64,000 nucleotides of DNA from Bacillaceae bacterium IKA-2 (GTDB lineage: Bacteria > Bacillota > Bacilli > Bacillales > Anaerobacillaceae): NCBI GenBank assembly GCA_031761875.1, contig CP134492.1, forward strand, positions 2,728,001 to 2,792,000, given 5' to 3'. Under the pieces are notes generated by a model. The model saw nothing but the letters and a program-made list of their open reading frames with translations, was not told where the DNA came from and did not search any database. This document shows, in pieces, positions 28,197-37,086 of this stretch (position 1 is the stretch's first letter; every line of letters starts with the position of its first letter). Both the position numbers and the translations under genes were made by a program.

Positions 28197-29102
28197 TCAC
28201 GCTCTAGGATGAAAGCTATTATACACATTTTTTAACTGCTCTTTCGTTACATGTGTATAAATTTGTGTTGAAGATAGATGAGCGTGACCTAACAATTCCT
28301 GAACCGTTCGCATATCAGCTCCTTCATTAAGTAAATGAGTTGCAAATGTATGCCGTAACACATGGGGGCTAATATGAACGTTCAGCGCAGTTTTTTCAAC
28401 AAGTCCTTCAAGAATTTTTCTGACACCACTTCGAGAAAGATTTCCACCACGATAATTCAAAAAAAGTATTTTACTATCTTCCTTATTTGAGTGGTTTACT
28501 AATTTTTGCCTACCATCATTTATATACGTATGTATAGCATCTGATGCATAGCTACCTAAAGGTAAATAACGTTCTTTGCGCCCTTTTCCCATAATTAAAA
28601 TCGTCCCAATTTCAAAGTCAATGTCTTGTAAACCGATGCTACAACATTCACTAACTCGGATCCCAGTGCCGTATAATAATTCTAACAGTGCTTGATTCCT
28701 TTGACCCAAAGTCGTTGTTAAGTCTGAAACATCAAAAAGACCTTTAAGTTCATCTTCATAAAGGAATGTCGGTAATCTCGACTCTTGTTTGGGCATAGAA
28801 GCCAATACAAAGGGGTTGTCTTTGACAAGTTCTTCGATCATTAAAAATTTAAAGAAGCTGCGTAAGCATGAGATTTTTCGGGCTACCGTTTTTCTTTTCC
28901 ACTTCAAAGCGTACATTTCAGTTAAATACAGTCGCACTAGGCCATAAGTAACTAGAGCATATTCGCAATAATTATGCTGTTTCATAAAAAATGAGAAATG
29001 TTCAATATCCTTTTGGTAATTATCAACAGTATGAACCGAATAGTTTTTCTCAACTTGTAAAAAACGGATAAACATTTCTAATTCTCTTGATTGAATCGGC
29101 AC
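28197..29102 (-). CDS. xerC: Tyrosine recombinase XerC (CodV)
   Basis: XerC with XerD resolves chromosome dimers at dif. The N-terminal SAM-like DNA-binding domain spans about 1-90. The catalytic residues are in place: Arg149 (GTGIRVSE), Lys in GKGRKER near 173, His247 and Arg250 (HVLRHT), His273 (LGHAHL) and Tyr282. Length 301 residues. The start is a GTG behind AAAGAGGTG. It lies 62 bases after trmFO, in the xerC-hslV-hslU-codY order of B. subtilis. Confidence 0.96.
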   Translation of the reverse strand: MPIQSRELEMFIRFLQVEKNYSVHTVDNYQKDIEHFSFFMKQHNYCEYALVTYGLVRLYLTEMYALKWKRKTVARKISCLRSFFKFLMIEELVKDNPFVLASMPKQESRLPTFLYEDELKGLFDVSDLTTTLGQRNQALLELLYGTGIRVSECCSIGLQDIDFEIGTILIMGKGRKERYLPLGSYASDAIHTYINDGRQKLVNHSNKEDSKILFLNYRGGNLSRSGVRKILEGLVEKTALNVHISPHVLRHTFATHLLNEGADMRTVQELLGHAHLSSTQIYTHVTKEQLKNVYNSFHPRA

Positions 29103-29164
29103 AGATTATCACCTCTTTAGAGCAATTAAATCATAACACATTTTAATCCGCTCGGCAATTCAGT

Positions 29165-30487
29165 TCACAAACTCTTCGCAAAATTCCGAATTGTTTCTAA
29201 AGCTCTTGTGGCTAGCTGTTCATAGCGTTCCTGTTTGTTTTTAACCCGCGGTTCAATTACTGGCAATAATCCGAAATTCGCGTTCATAGGTTGAAAGTTT
29301 TTTCCATTAGCTGTTGTAATATAGTTTGCCATACTTCCTAAAATCGTTTCCACTGGGAAAACGACTGGGTTTTTGCCTTCAACGTACCTTGCAATATTTA
29401 AACCTGCTAGTAAACCCGCTGCCGCTGATTCTACATAGCCTTCAACTCCAGTAATCTGTCCAGCAAAAAACAAATCTTTTCTTGCTTTGTATTGGTAAGT
29501 AGGTAATAGCAATTTTGGTGAATTAATAAAGGTATTTCGGTGCATCACACCATAACGGACGATTTCAGCTTTCTCAAGTCCGGGAATTAACTGCAGAACA
29601 CGCTTTTGTGGACCCCACTTCAAGTGAGTTTGAAAGCCAACGATATTATAAAGTGTTCCTGTTTGATTATCTTGGCGAAGCTGAACAACAGCAAAAGGCC
29701 GCTTTCCTGTCTTAGGATCTTCCAAGCCCACTGGCTTCATCGCACCATACAAAAGTGTTTTTATTCCTCGTTTAGCTAAAACTTCAATTGGCATACAGCC
29801 TTCAAAAAAAATCTCTTTTTCAAACTCTTTTAAAGGGACGGTCTCAGCATCTATTAATGCTTCATAAAAACGATTGAATTCTGCTTCAGTCATTGGACAG
29901 TTTAAATAAGCAGCATCACCTTTGTCATAGCGAGACTTCAAATAAACTTTATTCTGGTCAATACTTTCTGTTTCAATAATTGGTGCAGCTGCATCATAAA
30001 AATATAAATGCTCATCACCAGTTAATTCTTCTAACTGCTGAGATAGTATTTCAGATGTTAGTGGCCCTGACGCTATGACGGTTGGCCCTTCTGGAATTTT
30101 TGTGACTTCTTCATTGATTACTTCTACTAGAGGATGATTTTTAACACGTTCTGTAACAAGGTCAGCAAATTCGTGCCGATCTACCGCTAGTGCTCCTCCA
30201 GCCGGGACTGCACAATCGTCTGCAGATCGGATAATGACAGATTGCAGCTGCCTCATTTCTTCTTTTAAGACACCAACTGCATTTGATAATGCATTTGAAC
30301 GTAACGAATTACTACAAACTAACTCTGCAAATTTATCAGTATGGTGGGCAGGTGTTTGTTTCACTGGTCTCATTTCATATAAACGAACTTTAATACCTGC
30401 ATTAGCAATCTGCCAAGCCGCCTCACTCCCGGCTAAACCGGCACCAATAACATTTACTTTTATATCTGACAGTTTGAACACCTCCAC
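29165..30487 (-). CDS. trmFO: Folate- and FAD-dependent tRNA methyltransferase TrmFO (Gid)
   Basis: TrmFO makes ribothymidine at tRNA position 54 using methylene-folate. The FAD motif [15 protein letters not shown], the family stretch [20 protein letters not shown] and C-terminal [13 protein letters not shown] are intact. The start is unclear. The GTG at 30487 is part of the only ribosome site (GTGGAGGTG). A CTG at 30472, 8 bases after GGAGG, would give [11 protein letters not shown]. No ATG lies between. Length 440 residues from the GTG. Confidence 0.94.
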   Translation of the reverse strand: MEVFKLSDIKVNVIGAGLAGSEAAWQIANAGIKVRLYEMRPVKQTPAHHTDKFAELVCSNSLRSNALSNAVGVLKEEMRQLQSVIIRSADDCAVPAGGALAVDRHEFADLVTERVKNHPLVEVINEEVTKIPEGPTVIASGPLTSEILSQQLEELTGDEHLYFYDAAAPIIETESIDQNKVYLKSRYDKGDAAYLNCPMTEAEFNRFYEALIDAETVPLKEFEKEIFFEGCMPIEVLAKRGIKTLLYGAMKPVGLEDPKTGKRPFAVVQLRQDNQTGTLYNIVGFQTHLKWGPQKRVLQLIPGLEKAEIVRYGVMHRNTFINSPKLLLPTYQYKARKDLFFAGQITGVEGYVESAAAGLLAGLNIARYVEGKNPVVFPVETILGSMANYITTANGKNFQPMNANFGLLPVIEPRVKNKQERYEQLATRALETIRNFAKSL

Positions 30488-30567
30488 TAAAAAAGCAAAA
30501 AATCTGTCTTTAACGACTTTTAAACTGTTTAGATTAGTCGATAGAAAAGTAAGAAGAAGAAATCAAC

Positions 30568-32637
30568 TTAATTTGCTTCTTCTTCATAATCACACTTTGC
30601 ACATTGCACATGGATGCCTTTTTTCGTTTTCTTCTCAATTAGCATTTCACTGCATTTTGGACAGTCCCTTGAAATAGGTTTATCCCATGAAATAAACTCA
30701 CATTTCGGGTATTGATCGCAGCCGTAAAACGTTCTTCGTTTTTTACTTTTTCTCTCAACAATATTTCCATCTTCACATTTGGGACACTTTACACCAATAT
30801 CCTTGACAATTGCTTTTGTATTTCGACATTCTGGAAAATTGGAGCAAGCCATAAATTTACCATAACGTCCCATTTTATAAACCATTGCATTGCCGCAGAA
30901 CTCACAATCTTCTCCAGCTGGCTCATCTTTTATTTCTACTTCTTTCATTTCTTCTTCGGCTATTTTAAGGTTTTTTTCAAAACCTTTATAGAAATGGTCA
31001 ATGACGGTTACCCAATTTGTTTTGCCTTCCTCAATTGAATCTAGGTCGCTTTCCATTTTTGCTGTAAACTCGACATCTAAAATTTCGGAGAAAAACTCAA
31101 AAATTAACTCTAAGACAATTCCTCCTAATTCAGTAGGTATAAAACGTTTATCTTCAAGGGCTACATACCCTCTTCTCTGAATTGTATCTAGCGTCGGTGC
31201 AAAAGTGGAAGGTCTGCCAATTCCTAAGTCTTCCAAAGTCTTTACAAGCCTTGCCTCAGTATAACGAGGTGGAGGCTGAGTAAAATGCTGATTTGGCTCA
31301 ATCGTTTCTTTAGAAACTGTCATCCCTTCTTCTAAATGAGGTAAGAGGCGATCTTCTTCCTTCTTTCCGTCATCATTTCCTTCGATATATACTTTCATGA
31401 AACCTGGAAATTTAATTTTCGAGCCGGTTGCGCGGAACAGGACTCCTTCATTGTTAATATCAACACTCATTGTATCTAGTACTGCTGGTGCCATTTGGCT
31501 CGCTAATAATCTTTCCCAAATTAATTTATAAAGTCGAAATTGATCCCTACTTAAATAAGTTTTCATCGATTTCGGATCTTTAAAAACCGAAGTCGGTCTA
31601 ACCGCTTCATGGGCATCTTGAGATTTTTTATCTTTTTTGACTGGGCGTTTTTCTTTTAATAGGTACTCGGGACCATAATGAGTTTCAATATACTCGACAG
31701 ATTCTTTTTCTGCTGTTTCAGATACTCTCGTTGAATCAGTTCTCATATATGTAATTAACCCTACTGTTCCTTCTTTACCAATATCAATACCTTCATAAAG
31801 CTGCTGGGCAATCATCATTGTTTTTTTCGCTCTGAAATTAAGTTTTCTAGCAGCCTCTTGTTGGAGGGAAGAAGTGATAAAAGGTAAAACGGTATTTCGT
31901 TTTCGTTCCTTTTTTTTGACGCTTTCAACAATAAATGTATCTTTAAGCTTACTTAAAACTTCATTTACTTCTGCTTCAGTTTTTAACTCTTGTTTCTTGT
32001 TATCAAGGCCAAAAAATTTTGCTTCAAAAATTTCCTCAGCTACTTTAAATCGGGCTGTAATTGACCAATATTCTTCAGGAATAAAAGCTTGCACTTCTTT
32101 TTCTCGATCAATAATCATTTTGACAGCAACTGATTGAACCCTTCCCGCACTTAAACCCTTTTTTACTTTCTTCCATAGTAAAGGGCTAATATTATAACCT
32201 ACTAAACGATCGAGCACTCGCCTCGCTTGTTGTGCATCAACTAAGTCCATATCTACTGGTCTAGGTGTTTTAAAAGCATCCTTGATGGCTTGCTTTGTTA
32301 TTTCGTTGAATACTACTCGACAGTTTGATGATTCGTCAATTTTCAAACTGTGTGCTAAGTGCCAAGCAATTGCTTCTCCTTCGCGATCCGGGTCAGCTGC
32401 TAAGTAAATTTTCTTTACTTTTTTGGCAGCCGCTTTTAAGTCCTTAAGGATTGGTCCTTTACCGCGAATTGTAATATATTTAGGAGTAAAGTTATCTTCA
32501 GTATCAACACCCATTTGACTTTTTGGTAAGTCAATTACATGCCCCATGGAAGCCTTCACTATATATTTTTTCCCTAAATACTTACCAATTGTTTTTGCCT
32601 TAGCGGGAGATTCAACGATTACTAAGTAATCTGCCAT
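30568..32637 (-). CDS. topA: DNA topoisomerase I
   Basis: TopA relaxes negative supercoils. The TOPRIM domain begins [18 protein letters not shown] with [14 protein letters not shown]. The active tyrosine is in [12 protein letters not shown]. Three C-terminal four-cysteine zinc modules follow ([20 protein letters not shown]). The ATG at 32637 lies behind GGGGAGGAAA, giving 689 residues; a codon at 32655 overlaps that site. An own promoter with a perfect TTGACA is visible upstream. Confidence 0.97.
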   Translation of the reverse strand: MADYLVIVESPAKAKTIGKYLGKKYIVKASMGHVIDLPKSQMGVDTEDNFTPKYITIRGKGPILKDLKAAAKKVKKIYLAADPDREGEAIAWHLAHSLKIDESSNCRVVFNEITKQAIKDAFKTPRPVDMDLVDAQQARRVLDRLVGYNISPLLWKKVKKGLSAGRVQSVAVKMIIDREKEVQAFIPEEYWSITARFKVAEEIFEAKFFGLDNKKQELKTEAEVNEVLSKLKDTFIVESVKKKERKRNTVLPFITSSLQQEAARKLNFRAKKTMMIAQQLYEGIDIGKEGTVGLITYMRTDSTRVSETAEKESVEYIETHYGPEYLLKEKRPVKKDKKSQDAHEAVRPTSVFKDPKSMKTYLSRDQFRLYKLIWERLLASQMAPAVLDTMSVDINNEGVLFRATGSKIKFPGFMKVYIEGNDDGKKEEDRLLPHLEEGMTVSKETIEPNQHFTQPPPRYTEARLVKTLEDLGIGRPSTFAPTLDTIQRRGYVALEDKRFIPTELGGIVLELIFEFFSEILDVEFTAKMESDLDSIEEGKTNWVTVIDHFYKGFEKNLKIAEEEMKEVEIKDEPAGEDCEFCGNAMVYKMGRYGKFMACSNFPECRNTKAIVKDIGVKCPKCEDGNIVERKSKKRRTFYGCDQYPKCEFISWDKPISRDCPKCSEMLIEKKTKKGIHVQCAKCDYEEEAN

Positions 32638-32682
32638 ATTATATTTCCTCCCCATTTAGAGGTAATTTTAAAATCTCCCCCA

Positions 32683-32711
32683 TTATTAACCACTATTTTA
32701 CTATTTGTCAA
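32683..32711 (-). promoter_or_regulatory. Candidate SigA promoter of topA
   Basis: A perfect TTGACA is followed after 17 bases by TAATAA. The -35 is strong, the -10 only fair. It is 45 bases before the topA start. The rest of the dprA-topA gap (32638-32827) is AT-rich without ORFs. Confidence 0.5.
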
Positions 32712-32827
32712 ACAAAATAATTAATATTTACTTTTTTTTCATATAAAAACATCGATAATTTCCTATATTAATCGCTTTTGACTGAATAATAAAAATTTTT
32801 AAAGGGATTTGATTTTAGTATACTCGG

Positions 32828-33694
32828 TTACCATTCATTTAAAACATCCTCACTCGATTTTGTCAACTTAGCTCCTTGGTGGATGAGCCAGTGTGTTCCT
32901 TCTGTCCGTTCATCTAAAATGGAACCAGGAACTGCAAAAACTTCTCTGCCTTCTTGTAAGGCTAAGTCTGCGGTAATTAAAGATCCACTCTTTTTTCTTG
33001 CTTCGACAATTAAGGTCCCTTTTGATAAACCGCTAATAATTCGATTTCGCATTGGGAAATTCCACTTCTCAGGTTTTTGGTTTGGAGGATATTCAGATAG
33101 TAGAAGATGTTTCTTTGATATAACTGAGGCTAATTGTGTGTGGCATTGTGGGTAAATGTAGTTAAACCCTGAGCCTAATACGGCAATGGTTTTCCCAGGG
33201 CTGTTTAAAGCGAGTGTGTGTGCTCTAGCGTCGATTCCAACTGCTAAGCCACTAACGATGAGCCAACCGGCTTCAATTAGCGGTGAAGTAATTTTCTCTA
33301 AACTTAAAAGTCCGTTTCTAGAAGGGTCTCTCGTTCCAACAATGCTAAGCTTATTTTCCCACTGTAAAAGTGAAAGATCTCCTTTACAATACAACACCCA
33401 AGGGGGATCATAAATTTGTTTCAATAGAACGGGATAATATCGATCAAATATTGTTACCACTTGAATTTCATTACACTGATAATAATTAATTGTCGCTTTT
33501 AACTCTTTTGAATTAATATCCCTAAAGAAATTTTCCGCTTGGGGTACTTTCATAGAAAATTTTTGCTGTAATTCACTTTTTGTTAACCAAAAAATTTTTT
33601 TTAATGTCGGATCAAATTGAAGGAATTTTTTCAAAATTGACCAAGTTACACCTCGACAAGCATGAAGGTGGATAAGGCGCCCTCTTACACTCAT
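32828..33694 (-). CDS. dprA: DNA processing protein DprA
   Basis: DprA loads RecA on incoming single-stranded DNA during transformation. The Rossmann-like core shows SIVGTRDPS, VSGLAVGIDARAH, VLGSGFNYIYP and FPMRNRIISGLS. The ATG at 33694 gives 288 residues; a GTG three codons upstream is possible. It lies between sucD and topA as in B. subtilis. Confidence 0.94.
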   Translation of the reverse strand: MSVRGRLIHLHACRGVTWSILKKFLQFDPTLKKIFWLTKSELQQKFSMKVPQAENFFRDINSKELKATINYYQCNEIQVVTIFDRYYPVLLKQIYDPPWVLYCKGDLSLLQWENKLSIVGTRDPSRNGLLSLEKITSPLIEAGWLIVSGLAVGIDARAHTLALNSPGKTIAVLGSGFNYIYPQCHTQLASVISKKHLLLSEYPPNQKPEKWNFPMRNRIISGLSKGTLIVEARKKSGSLITADLALQEGREVFAVPGSILDERTEGTHWLIHQGAKLTKSSEDVLNEW

Positions 33695-33722
33695 AAAGAC
33701 CACTCACTTTCTTTATTTTTAG

Positions 33723-33760
33723 AAAATAAACGACCCCAAAGAACGGAGCCGTTTTATTTT
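33723..33760 (-). terminator. Hairpin downstream of sucD, possible terminator
   Basis: AAAATAAA and CGTTTATTTT arms pair with one bulged base around a GC-richer loop, directly after the sucD stop, and the descending arm contains T-runs. It could end the sucCD transcript, but the structure is imperfect. Confidence 0.4.
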
Positions 33761-33762
33761 GC

Positions 33763-34668
33763 TTATTTATGCGTAAGACATTTTTCAAGTAAATTATTTT
33801 CTTTTAGTGCTGCAATTAATGTCGAACCCATATCTGAAGGAGTTGGAGCTACTTTTATTCCGCAACTTTCCATAACTCTAACCTTTTCATCTGCAGTACC
33901 TTTTCCTCCTGAAATGATTGCTCCAGCATGTCCCATTCTTTTTCCTGGAGGAGCTGTTTTCCCACCGATAAAGCCAACAACAGGCTTTGTCATATTAGCT
34001 TTAACCCATTCTGCTGCTTCTTCCTCGGCAGTACCACCAATCTCACCAATCATAATAACTGCATACGTATCTTCATCTTCATTATATAACTTTAATATAT
34101 CAATAAAGTCTGTACCATTTACTGGGTCACCACCAATTCCCACTGCTGTGGATTGGCCGATACCATTAGTTGATAATTGATGTACAGCCTCATACGTTAA
34201 TGTTCCAGAGCGTGATACCACTCCAACATGGCCCTTTTTATGAATATAACCTGGCATAATTCCAATTTTGCACTCATCAGGGGTAATCACTCCTGGACAG
34301 TTTGGCCCAATCAAACGAGTCTTTTTCCCTTCCATGTAACGCTTCACATTTACCATATCCAAAACTGGAATTCCTTCAGTTATACAAATAACTAACTCTA
34401 AGCCAGCTTCTGTTGCTTCCATAATTGCATCGGCTGCAAATGCTGGTGGAACATATACTACAGAAGCAGTTGCTCCAGTAGCTTTAACTGCATCTTCAAC
34501 TGTATTAAAAACTGGAATCCCGTCGATTTCAGTACCACCTTTACCAGGTGTTACACCACCAACCATATTGGTTCCATATTCCACGGCTTGTTTAGTATGA
34601 AACAATCCTACTGCGCCAGTAATTCCTTGGCAAATTACTTTTGTGTCTTTATTAATTAGGATACTCAT
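33763..34668 (-). CDS. sucD: Succinyl-CoA synthetase alpha subunit
   Basis: SucD carries the phosphohistidine of the TCA-cycle enzyme that converts succinyl-CoA to succinate with nucleotide formation. It shows the CoA-binding Rossmann start ([13 protein letters not shown]), [22 protein letters not shown] and the active histidine in [11 protein letters not shown]. Length 301 residues. It lies 17 bases after sucC. Confidence 0.97.
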   Translation of the reverse strand: MSILINKDTKVICQGITGAVGLFHTKQAVEYGTNMVGGVTPGKGGTEIDGIPVFNTVEDAVKATGATASVVYVPPAFAADAIMEATEAGLELVICITEGIPVLDMVNVKRYMEGKKTRLIGPNCPGVITPDECKIGIMPGYIHKKGHVGVVSRSGTLTYEAVHQLSTNGIGQSTAVGIGGDPVNGTDFIDILKLYNEDEDTYAVIMIGEIGGTAEEEAAEWVKANMTKPVVGFIGGKTAPPGKRMGHAGAIISGGKGTADEKVRVMESCGIKVAPTPSDMGSTLIAALKENNLLEKCLTHK

Positions 34669-34685
34669 ATAATTCTCCCACCTTT

Positions 34686-35849
34686 CTATTTAACTAGAGC
34701 TACGATCTTTTCTGCCCCATCAGCCATCGAATCAGCAGAAGTAATATTTAATCCAGATTCTTTTAGAATTTGCTTCCCTAATTCAACGTTAGTTCCTTCT
34801 AAACGGACAACTAAAGGTAATGTTAAACCAACTTGCTTAGATGCTTCAACTACTCCATTAGCAATAATGTCGCATTTCATAATTCCACCGAAGATGTTAA
34901 CAAAAATCCCTTTAACATTTTTATCTGAAAGGATAATTTTAAACGCTTCTGTTACTTTTTCAGCTGTTGCACCGCCACCAACATCTAAGAAGTTAGCAGG
35001 GTCACCCATGTAATGTTTAATAATATCCATCGTTGACATCGCAAGTCCAGCACCATTAACCATACAACCAATATTTCCGTCTAATGAAATGTAACTTAAA
35101 TCGTATTTAGACGCTTCGATTTCCTTTGCGTCTTCCTCTTCTAGGTCACGATACGCAAGGATTTCTTTTTGTCGATAAAGTGCATTTGAATCGAAATTGA
35201 ACTTTGCATCTAAAGCCATAACCTTACCATCACCTGTTGTGACAAGTGGGTTGATTTCGGCAATCGAGCAATCTTTTTCTACAAATACTTTATAAAGTCC
35301 CATCATGAATTTTACCGCTTGTCCAACTAGCTCATTAGGGATTTTGATATTAAATGCTAATCTTCTTGCTTGAAATCCTGTTAAACCAACTACTGGATCA
35401 ACAACTTCCTTGAAAATCTTTTCTGGATTCGTTTCAGCTACTTCTTCAATTTCAGTACCGCCTTCTTCAGAAGCCATCATGACAACTCGAGAAGTAACAC
35501 GGTCTAACACTAGGCCGACGTAATATTCTTTTTTAATATCACAGCCTTCTTCGATAAGTAAGCGCTTAACCTCTTTACCTTCAGGACCAGTTTGGTGAGT
35601 AATTAACGTTTTTCCCAAAATTTCGGCAGCATATGTACGAACTTCTTCAAGGCCTTTCGTCGCTACTTTAACCCCTCCAGCTTTTCCTCTACCACCTGCA
35701 TGGATTTGCGCTTTTACAACACATACCTTCGTACCCAGTTCTTTGGCCACAGCAACTGCCTCATCAACTGTAAATGCAACTTTCCCATTTGGTACACTAA
35801 CACCGTACTTTCTCAAAAGTTCTTTACCTTGATACTCGTGGATATTCAT
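34686..35849 (-). CDS. sucC: Succinyl-CoA synthetase beta subunit
   Basis: SucC carries the ATP-grasp nucleotide site. It shows [17 protein letters not shown], the [16 protein letters not shown] segment, IAEINPLV and the C-terminal [16 protein letters not shown]. The ATG at 35849 behind TAGGAGG gives 387 residues; an in-frame codon at 35867 precedes the ribosome site and is not used. The 5' region is long and AT-rich. Confidence 0.97.
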   Translation of the reverse strand: MNIHEYQGKELLRKYGVSVPNGKVAFTVDEAVAVAKELGTKVCVVKAQIHAGGRGKAGGVKVATKGLEEVRTYAAEILGKTLITHQTGPEGKEVKRLLIEEGCDIKKEYYVGLVLDRVTSRVVMMASEEGGTEIEEVAETNPEKIFKEVVDPVVGLTGFQARRLAFNIKIPNELVGQAVKFMMGLYKVFVEKDCSIAEINPLVTTGDGKVMALDAKFNFDSNALYRQKEILAYRDLEEEDAKEIEASKYDLSYISLDGNIGCMVNGAGLAMSTMDIIKHYMGDPANFLDVGGGATAEKVTEAFKIILSDKNVKGIFVNIFGGIMKCDIIANGVVEASKQVGLTLPLVVRLEGTNVELGKQILKESGLNITSADSMADGAEKIVALVK

Positions 35850-36067
35850 CGTCCATCCTCCTATCAATTACAAATCTTAATAACGGTTCTTTTGTTCGGC
35901 GACTAACCGCTCAGTCTAATAACTACTATCGATTAGTCAAATGAATAACTTAACAGTTCTCTTGTTATCCACAACTATACATATTCAACACTACTTTATA
36001 AAATCCTTCTCTTTTTAAAAAAAAAATCGGATTTTTTTTAAATAGTGTCGCTCTGTATATTATACAG

Positions 36068-36090
36068 AAAAAAAACAGGAATATCTCCTG
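36068..36090 (-). terminator. Candidate intrinsic terminator after the small overlapping genes
   Basis: On the minus strand GCAGGA and TCCTGT pair around GATAT and are followed by eight T residues. It lies 140 bases after the stop at 36232 and before sucC, so it may end the ylqG-ylqH-small-gene transcript. Confidence 0.55.
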
Positions 36091-36166
36091 CTTTTCAATA
36101 TTTTTTTACTTTCTTTTCAAATTCAGCTACTAGCATAACTAATGAATTAACTTTTTCGGTTGTTTA

Positions 36167-36226
36167 AGGCATTTCCAAAAAAATAATTGATCAGTATGAC
36201 GGTCTATTATTTTTTTTACAACGCCT
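36167..36226. repeat. Family E 60 bp palindromic repeat
   Basis: AGGCATTTCC, A7, TAATTGATCAGTATGACGG, TATTATT plus T-run and ACAACGCCT form an imperfect palindrome with AGGC/GCCT ends. It matches the copy after codY (in the opposite orientation) over its full length. It begins 6 bases after the stop of the gene at 36232 when read on the minus strand. Confidence 0.7.
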
Positions 36227-36231
36227 AAATA

Positions 36232-36489
36232 CTAGTTTTTCTTCTTTGGTTCTCTCTTCAAATTTCCATAGCTTACATTGATTGTCGGGTGCATAAAGAG
36301 GTCATAAGGATGTTCATTTTTTTCATTTACTTCTTCACATTCCCCTATATTTAAGAACTCAAGTTGTTCTAGAGGCGCGTTTTCTTCCTCGGCCCAGTGA
36401 TCTCCTGACATAATTGCTGGATCAATATCAACACTCCAATTATCAAGAGGAGTTTTTGGATTTGGTTCGAAGTTTCTTTGTTTTTTCAT
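36232..36489 (-). CDS. Small acidic hypothetical protein (possibly DUF3905-like)
   Basis: The 85-residue product begins MKKQRNFEPNPKTPLDNWSV and contains DIDPAIMSGDHWAEEEN, followed by an acidic middle and a basic tail. GGGGAGAAACAGG precedes the ATG, which is why this start is preferred to the upstream in-frame codon at 36528. The PLDNWS...DPAIMSGD pattern recalls the DUF3905 family from Bacillus, but this is from memory and unsure. It overlaps the gene at 36443-36628 by 47 bases in another frame. No signal peptide or membrane segment. Confidence 0.65.
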   Translation of the reverse strand: MKKQRNFEPNPKTPLDNWSVDIDPAIMSGDHWAEEENAPLEQLEFLNIGECEEVNEKNEHPYDLFMHPTINVSYGNLKREPKKKN

Positions 36490-36628
36490 CCTGTTTCTCC
36501 CCTTTCTCTGTTTTTTTCTTATTACCAATACTAACGTTTAAATCTCTTTCGACCATCGGACGGTGTGTCCCAAACTCTTCAGAAATTTCCTCTCTGGTAT
36601 TGTGATTTTGTAATTTTTTTTTCTCCAT
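36443..36628 (-). CDS. Small basic hypothetical protein overlapping the next gene
   Basis: The 61-residue product has an N-terminal half with some character (MEKKKLQNHNTREEISEEF, then GTHRPMVERDLNVSIGN) and a lysine-rich low-complexity tail. GAGAGGTG stands 8 bases before the ATG, a good ribosome site. Its end overlaps the start of the 36232-36489 gene by 47 bases, so the two may be coupled. I do not recognise a family. Confidence 0.55.
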   Translation of the reverse strand: MEKKKLQNHNTREEISEEFGTHRPMVERDLNVSIGNKKKTEKGEKQDEKTKKLRTKSKNSS

Positions 36629-36699
36629 ATTAAAAACACCTCTCAAATAATTCATTGGTTTTTGTTAAAAATAGCTTTCCCAAAAACCAAGATAATTAC

Positions 36700-36787
36700 A
36701 TAAGTAAATTTCATATTTACAATAAACCTCCCACACTGAAGTAACGGGTGTTCTATCGGTATTTATAAATTATGAAATTCATTATAA
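36700..36787. repeat. Degenerate family C repeat downstream of ylqH
   Basis: The ends ATAAGTAAATTTCATATTTA and, inverted, ATAATGAATTTCATAATTTA are imperfect inverted repeats with the same ATGAATTTCATAAT core as the copies near hslU. It is shorter (about 88 bp) and lies between the FlhB-like gene and the small ORFs. Confidence 0.5.
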
Positions 36788-36804
36788 GGTGTTTCTAAAA
36801 ATTT

Positions 36805-37086
36805 TTATGAAGTTTTTTTTATGTTTTTCTCGATTCGGTAAATAAACGCAAAGATCTCTGCTACTACTTCATAGAGTTCCTCTGGTATCGATTGGTTCAT
36901 TTCTAACTGACTTAAAAGTTCAACCAGGTTAGCGTCTTCTTGGATTGGAACATTATTTTTTAATGCTACTTTTATTAGTTCTTCGGCTATAAACCCTTTT
37001 CCTTTAGCGATGACTTTAGGCGCACTGTCACTTTCACCATCAAATGAAAGGGCTACTGCTCGTTTCTTCTCAAAGTCTTCTTTCAT
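36805..37086 (-). CDS. FlhB C-terminal-domain-like protein (YlqH)
   Basis: The 93-residue product matches only the cytoplasmic C-terminal part of FlhB: RAVALSFDG, VIAKGKGFIAEELIKVA and EVVAEIFAFIYRIEK resemble the end of the real FlhB at 7121-8203. The membrane part and the NPTH cleavage motif are absent, so it corresponds to the mature cleaved tail. It overlaps the FliK-like gene by 4 bases. B. subtilis has the same pair (ylqG-ylqH); its function is not clear. Confidence 0.88.
   Translation of the reverse strand: MKEDFEKKRAVALSFDGESDSAPKVIAKGKGFIAEELIKVALKNNVPIQEDANLVELLSQLEMNQSIPEELYEVVAEIFAFIYRIEKNIKKTS

Larger units (their letters stand above)
35850..36231. other. Intergenic region upstream of sucC (382 bases)
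   Basis: The gap holds the family E palindrome (36167-36226), a terminator-like hairpin (36068-36090), a short palindrome CTGTATATTATACAG at 36053, and an AT-rich stretch from which sucC must be transcribed. A TTGACT box lies near 35930 but has no convincing -10 partner. Confidence 0.6.

Noticed and set aside
28197-29102. Phage or integron integrase
   Set aside because: Length, motifs and the xerC-hslV-hslU-codY context identify the housekeeping XerC recombinase.
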